Shown: positions 8,277-17,434 of the stretch, piece after piece | How the letters are laid out: the number at the start of each line of letters is the position of its first letter | How positions within the stretch are numbered: position 1 is the stretch's first letter | From: Planctobacterium sp965279005 | GTDB lineage: Bacteria; Pseudomonadota; Gammaproteobacteria; Enterobacterales; Alteromonadaceae | DNA: 64,000 nucleotides | Direction: 5' to 3' | Assembly: GCA_965279005.1 (NCBI GenBank) | Contig: CBDIHK010000018.1 | Span: forward strand, 57,970-121,969 | The notes under the pieces: generated by a model | Told to the model about the DNA's origin: nothing | Seen by the model: the letters and a program-made list of their open reading frames with translations, nothing else | The model's database searches: none | Position numbers and translations under genes: made by a program

Positions 8277-8393
8277 TTAATGCTCTTTTAAAATGGTGAC
8301 AAGCGGCTCAAAACCATAGTGTTGTCGGTGAATCGGGAAGTACTGCGCGGTGCCGTAGTATGGCAAACGATATAGTGATCCGGTGGGCTGTAT
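8277..8393 (-). pseudogene. Possible C-terminal gene remnant
   Basis: Downstream of the sigma-54 regulator the minus strand has about 38 codons ending at a TAA (8279-8277) that read like a protein tail (LYRLPYYGTAQYFPIH then HYGFEPLVTILKEH). There is no start codon or ribosome binding site, and the frame is closed upstream by a TGA. Low confidence; chance coding-like sequence is possible. Confidence 0.25.
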
Positions 8394-8436
8394 TCACTAG
8401 CCAAACTATTGGTGGTGTTTTGAGTGTCAGGCAAGT

Positions 8437-9822
8437 CTAGCCCGCAAATTGACTACGGGCCAAACCGTGTTTTTCCATCAAACGGCAAAATGAGCGGCGT
8501 TCTTTCTTGGCGATGCGGGCTGCTTTGGATATGTTGCCTTTGGTTTTTACCAATATTCGGGTGAGGTAGTCCCGTTCAAATTGGCAAATTAACTCGTCTT
8601 TTGCTGCTTGGAAGCCATCAAACATGTCCAGTTCGTCATTGACGCGGCTGATTACCTCACTGTCCACGATGTTTGAACCCGCTAACAGTGCTGTATCCTT
8701 GATTATGTAGCCGTCAGTAAGGAAATAGGCGCGTTTTACAAAATTATCCAGTTCCCTGACGTTTCCTTCCCAGTCGTATGCCTGCATTGCCGTGACCATA
8801 TCAGGTGAAAATACTTTTACTTGTCCGCCGTGGTTTAGGGTAAGGGTAGATAGGAAGTGTTGTGCTAGTAGTTGGATATCTTCACCGCGTTTTTTTAATG
8901 GCGGCAGGGCAATTTGCAATACATCCAAACGGTACATTAAGTCTTCCCGGAAGCTTTTGCCTTTAATGAGTTGTTTCATGTCAGAGTTGCTTGCGGCAAT
9001 AATGCGTACATCTACTTTGGCATAGTCGCTACCGCCAACCGGGCGCACTTCGTTATCCTGCAAGTATCGCAATAAGGCGACCTGTGCTTTGGCAGACAAG
9101 CTGTCGACTTCGTCTAGGAATACCGTACCCTTGTTCGCTAGCTGCAATAGGCCTATTTTGGCTTTAGTGGCTCCAGTAAAAGCGCCTTTTTCATGGCCAA
9201 ATAGTTCGCTTAGTATCAAATCGTCGGTAAAGGCCCCGCAGTTGATTGGCACAAAGGGTTCTTCTTTTCGCTCACTCATGTAGTGGATAGCCCGGGCGGT
9301 AAGCTCTTTACCTGTGCCTGTGTGGCCTTTTATGAATACATTACTATCTGCTATGGAAACCTTCTTGATCAGCCTCACAGCTTTTAAAAATGACGGTGAG
9401 CGTCCATAAAAGCTCAACCTTAGGAAGGTGTCATCTAGTTCTTTGGGGTAAAAGTGTTGTCGTTGTAGTATTCGTTGTTCTGCGTAATTTAAGCCTTCGA
9501 GCAACTGGCTCGCCCCGTGTTGCCAAAATAGGGTATTGTCGCTCAAGTGGGGGGATAGGATGCTAGGCCGCTGATCCGTTACTAAATACAAGATCTGCTC
9601 ATTGGTGGCATGGTAGCGGCGGATATCAAGGTCTGCAATCTGTTCTACAGTTTGCACTAACACCAGCCAGATGATCGGATGCTGGCTAGTAACCACATCA
9701 TGGCTGATGGTGTCATGTGGTTTTATTTTGATTTGGCCGGATCCAAGCAACTCAGCGATAGAGTAACTGATGTACTCATCCGAAAAAGAAACCAACCTGA
9801 TCTGTGTGTCCCTGAGAATCAT
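8437..9822 (-). CDS. Sigma-54-dependent transcriptional activator without a standard receiver
   Basis: 461 residues. The N-terminal ~130 residues look like a degenerate receiver or other sensory domain without the Asp pair. The AAA+ domain has Walker A GHTGTGKE (about 165-172), the sigma-54 contact loop GAFTGA (about 215-220), a Walker B VFLDEVDSL and the Arg-finger region FREDLMYRLDV. The C-terminus is a Fis-type helix-turn-helix (GNISKAARIAKKERRSFCRLM). Together this predicts an enhancer-binding protein that activates RNA polymerase-sigma54; its targets are not evident from the neighbours. A palindrome about 100 bp upstream (9921-9938) may serve its own regulation. Phosphorylation control is doubtful because the receiver acidic pocket is not apparent. 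Confidence 0.9.
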   Translation of the reverse strand: MILRDTQIRLVSFSDEYISYSIAELLGSGQIKIKPHDTISHDVVTSQHPIIWLVLVQTVEQIADLDIRRYHATNEQILYLVTDQRPSILSPHLSDNTLFWQHGASQLLEGLNYAEQRILQRQHFYPKELDDTFLRLSFYGRSPSFLKAVRLIKKVSIADSNVFIKGHTGTGKELTARAIHYMSERKEEPFVPINCGAFTDDLILSELFGHEKGAFTGATKAKIGLLQLANKGTVFLDEVDSLSAKAQVALLRYLQDNEVRPVGGSDYAKVDVRIIAASNSDMKQLIKGKSFREDLMYRLDVLQIALPPLKKRGEDIQLLAQHFLSTLTLNHGGQVKVFSPDMVTAMQAYDWEGNVRELDNFVKRAYFLTDGYIIKDTALLAGSNIVDSEVISRVNDELDMFDGFQAAKDELICQFERDYLTRILVKTKGNISKAARIAKKERRSFCRLMEKHGLARSQFAG

Positions 9823-9920
9823 ATCTGCAGCTTTTGTGTTGAGCTAGACATTTATAAGTAGATGAATCTTTTGAACTTTGCAACATTTAGCAATGAAAAA
9901 ATTTACCTGCTGTTAACTTT

Positions 9921-9938
9921 TTGGTTATGCGTAACCAA
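9921..9938. promoter_or_regulatory. Palindromic site upstream of the sigma-54 activator gene
   Basis: TTGGTTATGCGTAACCAA is a 7-bp arm dyad with a 4-base centre, lying 99 bp upstream of the activator ATG and downstream of the peroxiredoxin-like gene. It has the form of an operator; a poor T-tract argues against a terminator. The binding protein is unknown. Confidence 0.4.
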
Positions 9939-9996
9939 ATATGGCGCCCTGGTATGCATAGATGTCTATTTGGCTATTAGTTATTGCATTAAATAC

Positions 9997-10650
9997 TTAA
10001 TTTAAAAGTAATTTTTCGTAGGCTTTAAGAACCTCTTCAGGCTCTGCTCGTTGTGTGTAGTCCTCTTCCACGTGCATGAAGCGCACGACATGGTTTTGGT
10101 CCACTACCAAGGTGGCCGGTACCGGTAAATGGGACCGATCATCACTGTTGCGCTTTCTAATATCAATGTCCCATTTCAACAGGATGTCCTGCATGCCCGG
10201 ATCCAATTTCCATACCAGGCACAAGCTGTCGGCGAATTCTAAGTTGCGATCAAGTAATACCGGGAAATTGAGTTGGTTGTCGCTGCTTGCAGCAGAAGCG
10301 TATTCAGCTACTTCAGGGGTAATGGCTACGATATTGAACTCTTGAAAGGAGGCTTCGTAGTAGTGCTGCCAGGCTTGCATCTCCAACATGCAGTATGGGC
10401 ACCAGCCACCGCGGATAAAACTGATAACTAAGGGCTTTTCTGCCAGCAACTGTTCGCTTTTAAACAGCTCACCATTTATATCAGGCAAAGAGAATTCAGG
10501 TATTTTTGCACCTACTTTAATACAGCTGTCTTTGATTGATTCAGCTTGTAGTAGTGAAATACTTCGATTGATGGTTTCTAGTAGTTCCGGGGGCGTAGTC
10601 GCATCGAAGGTGCTTTTGAAGTGCCGGAGTTTGTCTGTAAGCGATGACAT
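9997..10650 (-). CDS. Peroxiredoxin-like (AhpC/TSA family) thiol protein
   Basis: 217 residues. After a ~45-residue helical N-terminus comes a thioredoxin-fold domain: IPEFSLPDINGELF, PLVISFIRGGWCPYCMLEM and later PATLVVDQNHVVRFMHVEEDYTQR. The CPYC (C-x-x-C) pair in RGGWCPYC is typical of the 'peroxiredoxin-like' subgroup, with two vicinal cysteines instead of the single peroxidatic Cys in PxxxTxxC. It should act as a cytosolic thiol peroxidase or disulfide reductase; the substrate is unknown. No signal peptide. It stands alone, head-to-tail before the sigma-54 activator with a 174-bp gap. Confidence 0.85.
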   Translation of the reverse strand: MSSLTDKLRHFKSTFDATTPPELLETINRSISLLQAESIKDSCIKVGAKIPEFSLPDINGELFKSEQLLAEKPLVISFIRGGWCPYCMLEMQAWQHYYEASFQEFNIVAITPEVAEYASAASSDNQLNFPVLLDRNLEFADSLCLVWKLDPGMQDILLKWDIDIRKRNSDDRSHLPVPATLVVDQNHVVRFMHVEEDYTQRAEPEEVLKAYEKLLLN

Positions 10651-10737
10651 GGGCTATCCCGTAGTTGCATTTTTGCTCTATGTCTTTATAGCCAATGCCT
10701 AGGAGATTGCCAGTTTATATAGGCCGGTAAGTCGCCG

Positions 10738-11139
10738 TTAGTTAGAGGTTTTTTTCCGGATTGCTGAGAGTTCTTTTAATAGCTCGTTCTCTTTTATCCG
10801 AAGTGCGCCCAATTCATAGGTGATTTCCTGGGCCCTGCTTATCTGTTGGAAGCTACCACCTTTTTTTGCTTCTGGATAATTCGGTGCCAGCTCTATGCTA
10901 CCTTTTGGCTTAGCCGGTTCGTGTACTGTGGCGGTTGGTTCGTCAAACGACAGTTTGCTTTTGGCTTTGGTGTCCATTTGCTGCAGCTTTTCACCGAAGC
11001 GGTCAAGTGCAGGCCGATTGACATTAAGGCCAAGTTCGACACATTCTTTGTGGGTTTGCTCATAGTTACCATAATCGTACTTGCGTATGATTTTCTTAAC
11101 CATTTCCACTTTTTCTACTTGAAGTTTTTTATTGAACAT
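10738..11139 (-). CDS. Hypothetical protein with N-terminal HTH-like and C-terminal coiled-coil segments
   Basis: 133 residues. The N-terminal region VKKIIRKYDYGNYEQTHKECVELGLNV followed by NRPALDRFGEKL resembles a small helix-turn-helix (the 'E-L-G-L-x-V-x-x-x-A-L-x-R' rhythm seen in Mu gp27-like DUF3486 proteins), and the last 30 residues form a coiled coil (ALRIKENELLKELSAIRKK). An alternative start at residue 13 (MVKKI) is possible. Basic, cytosolic; probably DNA-binding, but that is inference from weak similarity. Monocistronic, minus strand. Confidence 0.6.
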   Translation of the reverse strand: MFNKKLQVEKVEMVKKIIRKYDYGNYEQTHKECVELGLNVNRPALDRFGEKLQQMDTKAKSKLSFDEPTATVHEPAKPKGSIELAPNYPEAKKGGSFQQISRAQEITYELGALRIKENELLKELSAIRKKTSN

Positions 11140-11415
11140 CTTGTCTTAGCTGCGTTCTTCACTCGCCTTTAAACACCGTATCGGCAATTCAACTAGTTTC
11201 TGCAGAAACAATCTATCTAAGCTGATCCGAGCCGGTAATAGGGCAAATACTCGATGGGTTATTGCAACGGTGTAGCCACAATTTCCCTCACCTTATTTAC
11301 GAAACTTTAACATATTAAGACAAAAAATCAGCAGATAAAACGTTTTAGATGCAAAAACATACAAAGTCCGATGACTGGTGTTCATATTTTGATACATTTT
11401 GCAGGCTGGTCAGTT

Positions 11416-12495
11416 CTAATAGCCGGTCATTTCTATAAAACCAACTCCCTTGTGGCTGCCTTCAATAGTTATCGCACCTTCATAGTATGCAACGGTAAAT
11501 TCGTTAAATTGATCTTTTTTCTTAGTGGTTGCGGTTAACTCTATATTGTGTTTTGGGATAACAACTTGCCACATGGTGGGGATCTGCTTGCCTTTGATTG
11601 TGCTACTAGACGCTTGGTGTACTGCAATATCGCCTGGAACCAGGTTGTGCTGGTTACCACTGGCGTCGACAAAGGTACCACTCCACATCGGTGCAATGTC
11701 CGGGGATTTGGACACAAGGGTAAACAGCATTAACTTTTGGTTATCCTGTAAGTGCATTGCAAACCATTGCCAGCCGGTAAAGTCATCAGAGAGAAAAGCC
11801 GAGGACCATTCGTGGTCAAACCATGCATTGCCTGACACCGACATGGATTCGCCGGATATTTTGACTTGCCCAGTTACTGTTAAAAAAGGTTGGCTGTAAT
11901 AGTAGGACGCTAGATTGGTTCCGGGATATTTAAGGCTATAGCCTTGGTCACCGTGCACTATTGGCGCTTTATCTGTGTGCATTGAGAGTTGGAACCCTGA
12001 ATCCTCTTGCAGGGTGGCAGTTGCTGAGGCAGGGAACTGGCGTTGCGAACCTTGTAGCTGCCAGTCATCAATAAATACCGTATGAGGGTTGGGGGCAAAA
12101 CCCGCGTTGCCGACACCGCCCCTGGCAAATTTCTCAGCCTTGAACTTTTGCTGTTGGGTGTTGATAACAGCGTGCGCCATATAGAGCTGTGAGTTAGACC
12201 AAGCCTGTTGTTCTTGCCCATCGCCAGCCTTAATCCTAAACAGTGTCCACTGTATCCAGATGGGAACCTGTTGCTCGGTTTGCAAATTCGCGGTCAAATA
12301 CCACCACTCTATGCCGTATTCAGGATGAAGTTGGTGGTCTTCAGGCAAGTTAATTGGTTTCCCTGGTGTAACCTGTTTGCCCTCGACATTGAGTAATGAA
12401 GCAAAGCTTGTTGCTTCTTGCTTCGGGGTGCACGCCATTAATATCACGGTGCAAGAAAATACCAATGTTAGCCTACCAATTGGGTACCGCATCAA
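11416..12495 (-). CDS. AttH/CrtC-like lipocalin-domain lipoprotein
   Basis: 359 residues. Signal peptide with lipobox LMAC (Cys about residue 22). The mature part begins with GKPINLPEDHQLHPEYGIEWWYLTANL, the E-W-W-Y hallmark of the AttH/CrtC (carotenoid 1,2-hydratase-like, lipocalin-type) family, and later FDHEWSSAFLSDDFTGWQWF, another conserved block. Its ATG overlaps the stop of the FtsX permease (12492-12495, ATGA), so it is the last gene of a four-gene operon with permease, ATPase and an exported nuclease/phosphatase-family protein. By analogy with AttEFGH it is the periplasmic/outer-membrane-facing component of a transport system; substrate unknown. Confidence 0.88.
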   Translation of the reverse strand: MMRYPIGRLTLVFSCTVILMACTPKQEATSFASLLNVEGKQVTPGKPINLPEDHQLHPEYGIEWWYLTANLQTEQQVPIWIQWTLFRIKAGDGQEQQAWSNSQLYMAHAVINTQQQKFKAEKFARGGVGNAGFAPNPHTVFIDDWQLQGSQRQFPASATATLQEDSGFQLSMHTDKAPIVHGDQGYSLKYPGTNLASYYYSQPFLTVTGQVKISGESMSVSGNAWFDHEWSSAFLSDDFTGWQWFAMHLQDNQKLMLFTLVSKSPDIAPMWSGTFVDASGNQHNLVPGDIAVHQASSSTIKGKQIPTMWQVVIPKHNIELTATTKKKDQFNEFTVAYYEGAITIEGSHKGVGFIEMTGY

Positions 12496-14903
12496 TCACC
12501 CGCCAACTGTCGGTTTAAGTTAGTCCTGTTGCGCCGCACTAGCATGATAGAGACAGCGGCAATACAGGTTAGGGCACTGGTAGCCATCAGGGTAAACAAA
12601 GGCGTTGTGGCAATTTGTAGCGGGAAGCTCCAGTGAAACGCGTATAGGTTTATCCGGTTTACCAGCAGCCAGCAAAGCGCAAACCCAAAAGGTAGGGCGA
12701 GTAGGAACAACAGGCCAATGAGCAGGCAATACTGGCATAGGTTTATCACAAATTGTATAGCCCCAGTGACTCCCAGTACATTGAGCAATCCCTGCTTTTG
12801 CGAAGATTCGCGCTCTAGCAAACTTACCGAGGTAGCAAGGGAAAATGCGGCTACCAGTAGGGTGATAATGCCCAGGCCATTGGTGACGGCAAATGTGCGG
12901 TCAAAGGTGTCAACGGATAGCTGTTTGATTTGTGCCAATGAAAAATAGCGTATTTTGTCGTTGCTATCCCAGTTTGCAAACAACCTGTCCACTTCTTGTT
13001 GTGTTGCCTGGGTACCGTCTTTGCCAGAGGTGGTAAAGGCAAAACGTTGGAAACTGCGTGGCTCAGGCTGTAATGTGAAAAACAGGCCTTGCGGGACATG
13101 GGCTTGCGCCAGCATATTGCCATAGTCGTAATAGATGGCAACCACTGGCCAGTGGCTCCCGGCGAGGCTTAACTCATCGCCCACAGCCAACCGGTGTTTA
13201 TTTGCCAACTGTTCATTGATGAAGACCCCGTCTGCAACAATGTCCTGGTATGGGTGCTTTACGCTGTGTTTGAACTGCAGGGTTATGTACTGGTAGGCCT
13301 CGGGGCTGAAACTAACCAGCTCAATGTTGCCGTCCACAAACGGGTATTTTAGATAGTGGCGCTGGAATAGTTGCGCTGTTGGGCTGAGCTCAGACACTGA
13401 AAGCTTGAGCAAGTCAACGTCCGTTGTGGTGATGTAATAATCAGCCTTAAATTGAAAATCGATCCACTGTGTCGTCGCTTGCCGAAAACTGTCCACCATC
13501 ATATTCATGCCAATATTGGCACTAATAGCAATGAAAAAAGCACAAAAAGCCAAACTGGATCTTTGCATCAAGCGGCTGCTATCAAAAAACGTGAAACGCC
13601 ATACAGGATATCGTCTGGGCAACCTAGTCGCGAGGGCATCAACCCATTTGGGTAGCAACCACAACAACATCAAGCAACCGGCGAGCAACAATAGTGCGAT
13701 AACCAGGTATTGCCACAACATATGTTGGATCGGCAACAAATAGGCGAGGGCAAATCCAAGCGTCGTTGCCACTGCCATTGCGCCCATTGTCGGTAAGCCC
13801 GATGGTTTAGCGGCTAATTCGCTGCGGTTTGGATTGGCCTGTATTTGCCGGAACCGTTGGTAGGCGAGGGCACAAGCCACCGCTGCGCCCAATAAGCTGG
13901 AACCGATGGCGAGGGACGCAATGTCAACGCTGGATTTAAGGTCAAATTTCAAAAAGAAAAGGCTAGCAAAGGTTCTTTCCACTGCTGGCAACAAAAATTG
14001 GGTCAGGCTGTAACCCAAGGCAAAGCCTGCAACCCCGCTCATGATGGCCATAACCAAGGCTTCAACGGCAAGCCACCTAACCAGTTCCTGCTCAGATACA
14101 CCAAGCTGGCGCATAATATTGATGTTGCGGCTCCTGTCCGCAAGCAACAGGTTAATGGCATTGACCGCCACAAATAAGCAGACGATGAACATTAGCAGCG
14201 CCATTGCCAACAGGTTTTGCTGAAAACTGCTGCTTAGATTGGTTTCAGGCACTAGGTTCGGATTTATTTTCATGCCTAGCCCGGTCAGCCATTTGCGTTG
14301 TGCTTGTGTCAATTCTGAATAAACTAGTACAGAATCCAGGTCAGCCCTATTGCTCAATTGCAGTGCCAGGTTCAAGTCTAGTACCGCAGTATTGGGATCT
14401 TTGACTAACTTAGTTGTTGCTATCCTTTGCAGTTGGCCACCGTTATTAAGCGCCAGGACTCCCTGGCTATCTATCTCATCTAGGAAAACTGCCTGCTCTG
14501 AAATCCACACTTCTGTGGATGCAAATGCAGTGATGTCGTTATCAGCATTTTTTGGGGAATTGCCAGCTTGGCTAGGTATTGCGAACAGATCAATGCCAAT
14601 AAGCGCAAGCTCGGTGCCTTGCTGGGTCACAAGCGTGTCTGCCAATAGTGGCATGGCCTGTATGCCTGCACGACGCATTGTCGCATAATCTTGTTTTGAC
14701 AGGTTCGAATGTTCTTTAGTGATGGAGTACTTAGCGCTGCCAGCAAGGGCAAAATCAACTTTTGACATACTGTTTTGGGCGCTGCTATTAATCAGAAGCA
14801 CCGCTGTCATCCCGGCGCTACCGCCGCACAAGGCAAGTATGACTAAAAATAACTTGCTCCAGCTAGCCCGGTAACTGGCGAAGATAAATTTAATTATCAA
14901 CAA
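12492..14903 (-). CDS. FtsX-like ABC transporter permease
   Basis: 803 residues, double-length permease. A first membrane helix near residue 15-38 (LFLVILALCGGSAGMTAVLL), a MacB-type periplasmic domain (~40-225), then three helices (LLAMALLMFIVCLFVAVNAINLL with LADRSRNINIMRQLGVSEQEL, the FtsX coupling motif), a second half starting with a helix before residue 470, a second periplasmic domain, and a final three-helix FtsX block (LLERESSQKQGLLNVLGVTGA). Type VII ABC permeases of this kind work with LolD/MacB-type ATPases in lipoprotein or envelope trafficking. It overlaps the ATPase gene upstream by 14 bases and the AttH gene downstream by four. Confidence 0.9.
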   Translation of the reverse strand: MLIIKFIFASYRASWSKLFLVILALCGGSAGMTAVLLINSSAQNSMSKVDFALAGSAKYSITKEHSNLSKQDYATMRRAGIQAMPLLADTLVTQQGTELALIGIDLFAIPSQAGNSPKNADNDITAFASTEVWISEQAVFLDEIDSQGVLALNNGGQLQRIATTKLVKDPNTAVLDLNLALQLSNRADLDSVLVYSELTQAQRKWLTGLGMKINPNLVPETNLSSSFQQNLLAMALLMFIVCLFVAVNAINLLLADRSRNINIMRQLGVSEQELVRWLAVEALVMAIMSGVAGFALGYSLTQFLLPAVERTFASLFFLKFDLKSSVDIASLAIGSSLLGAAVACALAYQRFRQIQANPNRSELAAKPSGLPTMGAMAVATTLGFALAYLLPIQHMLWQYLVIALLLLAGCLMLLWLLPKWVDALATRLPRRYPVWRFTFFDSSRLMQRSSLAFCAFFIAISANIGMNMMVDSFRQATTQWIDFQFKADYYITTTDVDLLKLSVSELSPTAQLFQRHYLKYPFVDGNIELVSFSPEAYQYITLQFKHSVKHPYQDIVADGVFINEQLANKHRLAVGDELSLAGSHWPVVAIYYDYGNMLAQAHVPQGLFFTLQPEPRSFQRFAFTTSGKDGTQATQQEVDRLFANWDSNDKIRYFSLAQIKQLSVDTFDRTFAVTNGLGIITLLVAAFSLATSVSLLERESSQKQGLLNVLGVTGAIQFVINLCQYCLLIGLLFLLALPFGFALCWLLVNRINLYAFHWSFPLQIATTPLFTLMATSALTCIAAVSIMLVRRNRTNLNRQLAGD

Positions 14904-15555
14904 AATGCAAGATCCCGTTGCGCAGGAAGTATTGCTTGTCTGCCCGTTTTGCCACGTCTGGGCTATGGGTCACAACTATTAATGCCGTGTTTTGGCGCTG
15001 GCAAGTGTCATAAAGCAGCCCGGAAACCTGTACACCATTGTCGAAGTCTAAGTTTCCTGTCGGCTCGTCGGCCAATACTAACCTGGGTTTATGGGCTAGG
15101 GCGCGGGCAATGGCGACCCGTTGTTGCTCGCCTCCGGACAAGGTGTTGGGCATTTGCCCGAGCAGCCGGTCAATACCCAGTTGCGACTGTAGTTCCTGTA
15201 TATAGGCCGCATCAAAATTGCCATTTAAACGGGCACAAAAGCCGATGTTGTCCAATACGTCGAGACAATCAATAAGGTTAAATTGTTGGAATACCACAGC
15301 CACTTGTTGCTTCCGATAACGGTTTAGTTCCGCTTTATTCGCCAGCGTAATGTCATTGCCGTCGACGATAATATTGCCTGTGTCCGGGGTTTCCAAGGCC
15401 GCCAGCAAGCTGAGCAAGGTCGACTTGCCCGAGCCGGATGCACCCATTATCGACATGCTCTCGCCGGCGCCCAATGCAAATCCCACACGGTTTAAAATCT
15501 GCCGTTTGTGGTCGCCGTCGGTGCGGCTTTTACTTAGTTGTGCAACTTTTAGCAT
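14890..15555 (-). CDS. ABC transporter ATP-binding protein (LolD/MacB type)
   Basis: 221 residues with the full set of ABC motifs: Walker A GASGSGKS (about 39-46), Q-loop VVFQQFNLIDCLDVLDNI, signature LSGGEQQRVAIARAL (about 138-152), Walker B LVLADEPTGNLD and H-loop VVTHS. QQFNLI and EPTGNLD are characteristic of the LolD/MacB/FtsE group. It energises the FtsX permease encoded by the next gene, with which it overlaps. Its ATG directly follows the TAA of the upstream gene (TAAATG), indicating tight translational coupling within the operon. Confidence 0.95.
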   Translation of the reverse strand: MLKVAQLSKSRTDGDHKRQILNRVGFALGAGESMSIMGASGSGKSTLLSLLAALETPDTGNIIVDGNDITLANKAELNRYRKQQVAVVFQQFNLIDCLDVLDNIGFCARLNGNFDAAYIQELQSQLGIDRLLGQMPNTLSGGEQQRVAIARALAHKPRLVLADEPTGNLDFDNGVQVSGLLYDTCQRQNTALIVVTHSPDVAKRADKQYFLRNGILHFVDN

Positions 15556-16764
15556 TTACGGGTTGGTTAGTGTCAGATCCATCCAGACCAACCTGTGATC
15601 CGATGTATTAATAGGTTCGGGTTCATTGCTAGTGACCAGGTAGTTGAGCGGATCATCCTGGCTTGGCCAAAACACGCCAAGATCCGAAATCGCGAATCCA
15701 AATTTGGACGGTATTACATAATCTGCGCGCATACGCCAGTCGGCTGTGTGGTATGCGCCAAAGGCAGAGTTTTCTGCGTTTGCCTTGCCGCCTGTACTGG
15801 CCGGAATGATAGGGGTTTCCGCGGTTTCGATCATGTTTGGATATACCAACGGATCCAACAACAGTTGGCTGATCGCCCGCTGTTCGCCTTGCAAATGAGC
15901 GCTACCTTCGACGGGGGACGCATTTAGGTCACCCATAATGACAAAGCGGCTGTTTTTGCTCATTGCGTGATATGGCTTGCCATTGTCATCTATTAGCCAG
16001 GACTGCGTTTTTGGCGAAATAAGGTAGTGCAGCAAGCGCAGTTCGTCGTGGTTGCGCAGTCCGTTGCGGTCTTCCTCGCCATCAAACACTGGGGGCGTCG
16101 GGTGGGTGATCAGGATCTTTACTTCAGTCCCTGCTACAGAAATAGGCACTACAGCGTGGGTTTTTGAAGACAAGCGAAGCTGTTGCCAGGTGTCGCTGCT
16201 GTAATAGTATTTTCCATCTAGTACTGGCTGATTTGCGCCGGGTAGCTGCCGCCATGGCAAATATTGGAAACTTTGTACTTGGTCTTGCCCAATGGGAAAC
16301 CTTGACAGCAGTGCCATGCAGTACTGTCCTGGATAGTGGCCAAAACCATAGCTGTCAGGGGCATTGGGATGTTTGTCTGCTTCAGGGAAAGGCACACCCG
16401 TATTGCAGGTAGGCTGGTATACATGGGCATACTCAATCCCCGCTTGGCCATTTTGCCCAACTGCAAGGTAATTGTTTAAAAAAGCCTTTAAGGCCTTGCC
16501 ATTGTCATTGCCATCTATCTCGTTTAGCAACAATGCATCGGGACGGATCCGCTGTATCGTTTCTGATATTTTGCCCGCCTGGGGATAGGCCTTTTGCTGC
16601 AGCAACCCAGCCAGTTCTCCGGCTTTTTTAGTGTCACCAAAGCCGATATTGAAAGCAGCAATGCGAAAAGTGGATCCCTGTGCCATGTCTTTTTCAGCAG
16701 CTTGGGATGGCGAAGACAGCATTAGTACACAAGAGATTAAGGCTATTTTTGTTAAAGTGGACAA
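15556..16764 (-). CDS. Exported endonuclease/exonuclease/phosphatase-family protein
   Basis: 402 residues. Signal peptide (KIALISCVLMLSSPSQAA), then the EEP fold: FRIAAFNIGFGD, DALLLNEIDGNDNGKA (catalytic Glu), MGDLNASPVEGS (Asp-Leu-Asn), and at the C-terminus MRADYVIPS and TSDHRLVWMDLTL (the final Asp-His dyad). These are the metal- and phosphate-binding residues of DNase I/sphingomyelinase-like enzymes, so it is probably an active periplasmic or secreted phosphodiesterase; substrate (nucleic acid, lipid headgroup) is unknown. First gene of the operon with the AttEFGH-like transporter, linking the enzyme to envelope transport or phosphate scavenging (inference). Confidence 0.88.
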   Translation of the reverse strand: MSTLTKIALISCVLMLSSPSQAAEKDMAQGSTFRIAAFNIGFGDTKKAGELAGLLQQKAYPQAGKISETIQRIRPDALLLNEIDGNDNGKALKAFLNNYLAVGQNGQAGIEYAHVYQPTCNTGVPFPEADKHPNAPDSYGFGHYPGQYCMALLSRFPIGQDQVQSFQYLPWRQLPGANQPVLDGKYYYSSDTWQQLRLSSKTHAVVPISVAGTEVKILITHPTPPVFDGEEDRNGLRNHDELRLLHYLISPKTQSWLIDDNGKPYHAMSKNSRFVIMGDLNASPVEGSAHLQGEQRAISQLLLDPLVYPNMIETAETPIIPASTGGKANAENSAFGAYHTADWRMRADYVIPSKFGFAISDLGVFWPSQDDPLNYLVTSNEPEPINTSDHRLVWMDLTLTNP

Positions 16765-16903
16765 TAATATAGCTCCCGCTAGTTGACCGGTGGAGCGGAT
16801 CTTAGCGGGAATCTAGTATGAAGTCATTGCCATAAGGGGGACTTGTATTTAGTTTTGTGTTGCGAGTTGATTCAATGGGCTTTTGTGCAAACCCCCTAGG
16901 CTA

Positions 16904-17296
16904 TTAAAGTCTTTGGTCATAAACCTTGTAGCCCTTGCTTGCCAGGCAATTACGCAAAACACGGGCTTGGTCTTTTGTCGCGTAAATACTGCCTTCCACA
17001 GCTCCTGTCGCACCACCAAACAATGCTCCTACTAAGGCTCCGACGGCCGCGCCACCAAGGCCATCTTCAAAGGCCCCGGATACTGCACCAACCCCAGCCC
17101 CTGCCGCTGCACCGTTACTTGCACCCACTGACGCCGCCTCTTCCTTATTTATTTCCAAGGCATACGATTCGCAGTAGGCTAAATCTTGTTGGTATTGTTC
17201 TTCGTTGACACCTGTACGGTCAACGATAGGGGCTTGGTTGTACGCGCAAGCCGACAAAGCAAGGCAAAACCCCACTGCTAATATTTTACTTTTCAT
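16904..17296 (-). CDS. Glycine-zipper lipoprotein
   Basis: Start taken at ATG 17296, which gives a lipoprotein signal MKSKILAVGFCLALSAC with lipobox L-S-A-C; an in-frame ATG 33 codons upstream would bury it. About 130 residues. The middle is a Gly/Ala-rich membrane-spanning glycine zipper with repeated GAxxGAxxG steps (about residues 60-105), as in SlyB/OmpA-associated and RcnB-like envelope lipoproteins. The C-terminus has LRNCLASKGYKVYD, the frequent tail of this family, with a second Cys. Outer-membrane localisation is likely; function is unknown. Monocistronic. Confidence 0.8.
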   Translation of the reverse strand: MKSKILAVGFCLALSACAYNQAPIVDRTGVNEEQYQQDLAYCESYALEINKEEAASVGASNGAAAGAGVGAVSGAFEDGLGGAAVGALVGALFGGATGAVEGSIYATKDQARVLRNCLASKGYKVYDQRL

Positions 17297-17434
17297 AACA
17301 GGCACCTGGTTAAAAATATTTGTAGTTAAATAATCAGAATAAATGCCCTGTTTGGCATCGACCCCAATGTGGTGTTGCGCTTGTAGGTTAGGCATGTAAG
17401 CATGAATACCTGATTAATAAAATGTTAACGCCTG

